From contig JAPEVF010000005.1 in assembly GCA_029747585.1 (NCBI GenBank), forward strand, positions 124,001 to 188,000: a DNA stretch of 64,000 bases, in the 5' to 3' direction. Shown here piece by piece: positions 61,700 through 64,000 of the stretch (its first letter is position 1; each line of letters starts with the position of its first letter). Source of the stretch: Pleurotus djamor (lineage: Eukaryota > Basidiomycota > Agaricomycetes > Agaricales > Pleurotaceae). A model generated the notes under the pieces. That model was not told where the DNA came from, ran no database searches, and worked only from the letters and a program-made list of their open reading frames with translations. Position numbers and translations under genes: made by a program.

Positions 61700-63375
61700 T
61701 TAAACCCCCTTCTCCGCCATTACACGTTGCTTCTTGGTCCCTATTAGCGCATGCCATAGTACCTTCAATGCAACCCGCACTTCCTGACGCCTGACTCCGC
61801 TTTTGCGCCAGATAGCTCTGACTATAGCCAACACAAACAACAGGAATGATACATCCAAACACAGACGACGAATAATGATAGCTGAAGGAGATCTTTCCTC
61901 GTTCCGAACAAAGAAATTGGCGGCTGTTTTGAGTTTCCGTACCCCATGTGCAACAGGGCTTAGTACTATTGACCAGAGACCCATGTCGTTGATGTCCCAG
62001 GAGGAGGAATCTTCACCATCGTCCGGGCTACGTCTGCCATAGGGTGATATGTTACCCCTGGGGCTCATTGATATCCGAGATCGTGAGGGGTTGTATGAAA
62101 GTGACTCGAGAGTTTCTAGCCGCTCGCTTAGGGCGGTTAGATGTGATTGAACAACGTCAAGGGCCGATTCAATCGCCACGCGGGAAGCAGGACGAACAGG
62201 ACCATACGGTCGAGCTGGGACGGAACTCGTGTGATTCCGATAAGCAGGGTGGGAAGGGTGGGCCTGAGCAGGAGGAGGGGATGCGAAACCTGCTCGGGAA
62301 GATTGGGAGAATTGACCATATGAGCTTGTGCTAGGATATATAGAGGATGGGGCCGAATGATGGGGGTCAACGAAAGCCGAGGGTGTCTCATACGTTGGAA
62401 GAGGTTGAGACGAAGGGGTGAGGTTTACGGGGATCGGAGGAGGGGATATCGCTAACGACCCGGCCATGGGGGTGCGGTACCTATGGGAGGACAGAGAAGA
62501 CTGTGGACGTCTTGTGTATGCCTGGGGAGGGTTCGGTTCGAGTGTCCTAGCAACTGCCTGAGACTCTTCTTCAACCTCCTCTTCCGATTCTGCATCAGAC
62601 GACTCTTCGTTGTTCGGGAATTGGGGGTTGCCTTGCGGGAGCTGGTGGGAAGCACGTAGATACTGGGCAGGGGTAGGAGCATCATCGGAGACGGTAGACC
62701 CGGAGGATTCAGAGTTTGCAGACCGAGACAAGGTTCCTAAACAATCTGTTAGAAGTGTTGTCTTATATTGAGCGCACGAGAGTGGGACACACGGCTGGAG
62801 ATAATATTAGATGGATCGCCGCCGTAGGATTCGAGTTCGCGAACCAGGTCTTGCGCAACGGTTTTATCAGAGTATTTTCGTAGTACCTGTGAACATGTAG
62901 GTGAGTTGAAAGTGGGAAGGCTGCGAGTGGGACATACTTTGAGCAGCGCTTCCACATACATCCACTTGGCTTCGTATGACTCCAAGTCTTTGTGTTTTGC
63001 CCATGCATCCCTATTCCCCTATGGCGTTAGTATGTGTCTTCTGCAGAAGGGGACCCCGGACGCACCATTTTGCACGGCCCAACATGTCAAAGATACCAGG
63101 ACGGGGAGCTTTAACATTCCCTACAGTTGCTGTAGCAAGTCGACAGATAAGGGCATGAACACATTTGAGTAGCTGAGCAAGATACCTTGCTTATACAAAC
63201 TATGCCAGAGAACTTCGTTAACGATAACCTAAATACAGAGGCACGAGACCTGCACGCACCTATACATCTCCAACTTTTCCTCATAGTCGGTTTGTATAGG
63301 ACCTGTCTTGGGCAGAGCCTGCACTATTTGTACAGCTCGGTCGAACTGAGCATCTATGAGTTGATGCGAATCCAT
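61700..63375 (-). CDS. Acyl-CoA-binding domain protein with C-terminal membrane anchor
   Basis: Start ATG at 63375. The N-terminal ACB domain (about 100 residues) has DAQFDRAVQIVQALPKTGPI, EKLEMYSLYKQATVGNVKAP, MLGRAKWDAWAKHKDLES and EALLKVLRKYSD; the KxxYxLYKQAT-type and KWDAW motifs hold the acyl-CoA. A long Ser/Pro-rich linker follows, then a coiled segment (QSHLTALSERLETLESL) and a C-terminal hydrophobic helix LDVSFLLFVLAIVRAIW followed by basic residues. This ACB-linker-coil-tail-anchor order is like ACBD5, which tethers peroxisomes and the ER; a similar role is inferred. Length is about 465 residues. The stop is 128 bp from the convergent Pro/RGG gene. Confidence 0.83.
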
Positions 63376-64000
63376 AGCAGGCTAGTCACGGATGGTCGTT
63401 GGAGGACAAGGTGAGCGGGATGGTCGGTTTGACTTGAATATGGTCTCCGGACTTCGGCCATGTGAAATCCATGTGTGTTCCCACACTCAAGGGCATCGCT
63501 CTCAACCGTACCAAGCCCAACTTACATCTTAGTCTACGACCACGACGACCACCACAGTCATCATCAATCTCACTTGGCCCCAGATTTCCCCTCGTCGCCG
63601 CGCTCAATCTACATACACAGCCGTCGGTCTTCGAGAGACAATTACGCGTCATAATCCATATGTCATCTGACATGAACAACCTCCGTGGACTTCTCTTCTC
63701 CATCTGTGGCATTTGTGGAGGCTGTTGTCACACTTCCACCTGTTGCTTGTGATGCGAGAAGGAACATTTCATGCAACCCACATGGCCAACACACACATCC
63801 TAGACATTTGTCCGATACGACTTCGGTTCTGCCTACCATCATCATGGTTGCATGTGCTTCGAATCGTCCGAAAAGCGTATACGGCTAGCCTACTTTTGAT
63901 CTACAATCGGAATTAGGCTCATGTGCTGGGCATGCGCAGAAGAGGAAATACACAACATCCATGAGACTCCTGTAGTCTCAGCGGTGTAGCAACGCTCTGA
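63376..64000. other. Right-edge region upstream of the acyl-CoA-binding gene
   Basis: 625 bp with open frames of up to about 100 codons on both strands but no recognised motif or splice-consistent model. It should contain the promoter of the minus-strand gene. Confidence 0.4.

Noticed and set aside
63386..63845. Minus-strand frames at the right edge
   Set aside because: No motif and no splice-consistent extension; position fits promoter sequence of the acyl-CoA-binding gene.

Overview
The window is nuclear DNA from a filamentous basidiomycete, most likely an agaricomycete mushroom-type fungus. Genes are packed at about one per 2.5 kb and alternate strands. Most are split by many 45-80 nt GT-AG introns. 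Gene content is typically fungal (Mrc1, Pho81, Tho2, Hbs1, Pex12, Cox15). No species can be named from the sequence. I built the gene models by hand from splice signals, frame continuity and recalled family similarity; no search was run. Ten isolated N bases occur, almost all beside short homopolymers.

Layout. 1-3620 is the 3' part of the replication-checkpoint mediator MRC1 (+), followed by an intron-containing tRNA-Ala (-), tafazzin (-), a small membrane-anchored protein (+), a gene-poor stretch, and a DUF6625-like glycosyltransferase (+). 9.8-17.4 kb holds two divergently oriented Ca2+/H+ exchanger paralogues flanking a secreted GH88/GH105-type hydrolase. 17.9-25.2 kb is THO2 (+). GTP cyclohydrolase I (-) and an ABC-type ATPase (+) follow, diverging from a shared promoter. 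30-38 kb holds PHO81 (-), PEX12 (-), a UPF0303 protein (+) and mitochondrial SSB (-). 37.8-42.6 kb is an HBS1 gene with an inserted, phase-symmetric Ski7-like exon pair. A glycogen-binding-domain protein (-), a small unnamed protein (-) and an EFM6-type methyltransferase (+) come next. 48.7-63.4 kb has a P-loop NTPase of effector-like type (-), mitochondrial BolA (-), COX15 (+), proteasome alpha subunit PRE5 (-), class III alcohol dehydrogenase (-), VFA1 (+), a large Pro/RGG-rich protein (+) and a tail-anchored acyl-CoA-binding protein (-).

Most genes are housekeeping. Several encode mitochondrial proteins (tafazzin, mtSSB, BolA, Cox15), and BolA and COX15 share a 221-bp divergent promoter. 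No transposon, CRISPR array or secondary-metabolite cluster is visible. The most interesting locus is HBS1: two exons flanked by phase-1 introns can be skipped cleanly, so one gene could give both an Hbs1-like and a Ski7-like protein. Other points of note are the exchanger pair with preserved exon sizes, an 18-nt exon followed by a GC-AG intron in the ABC gene, and Ns whose removal restores the frame of two genes.
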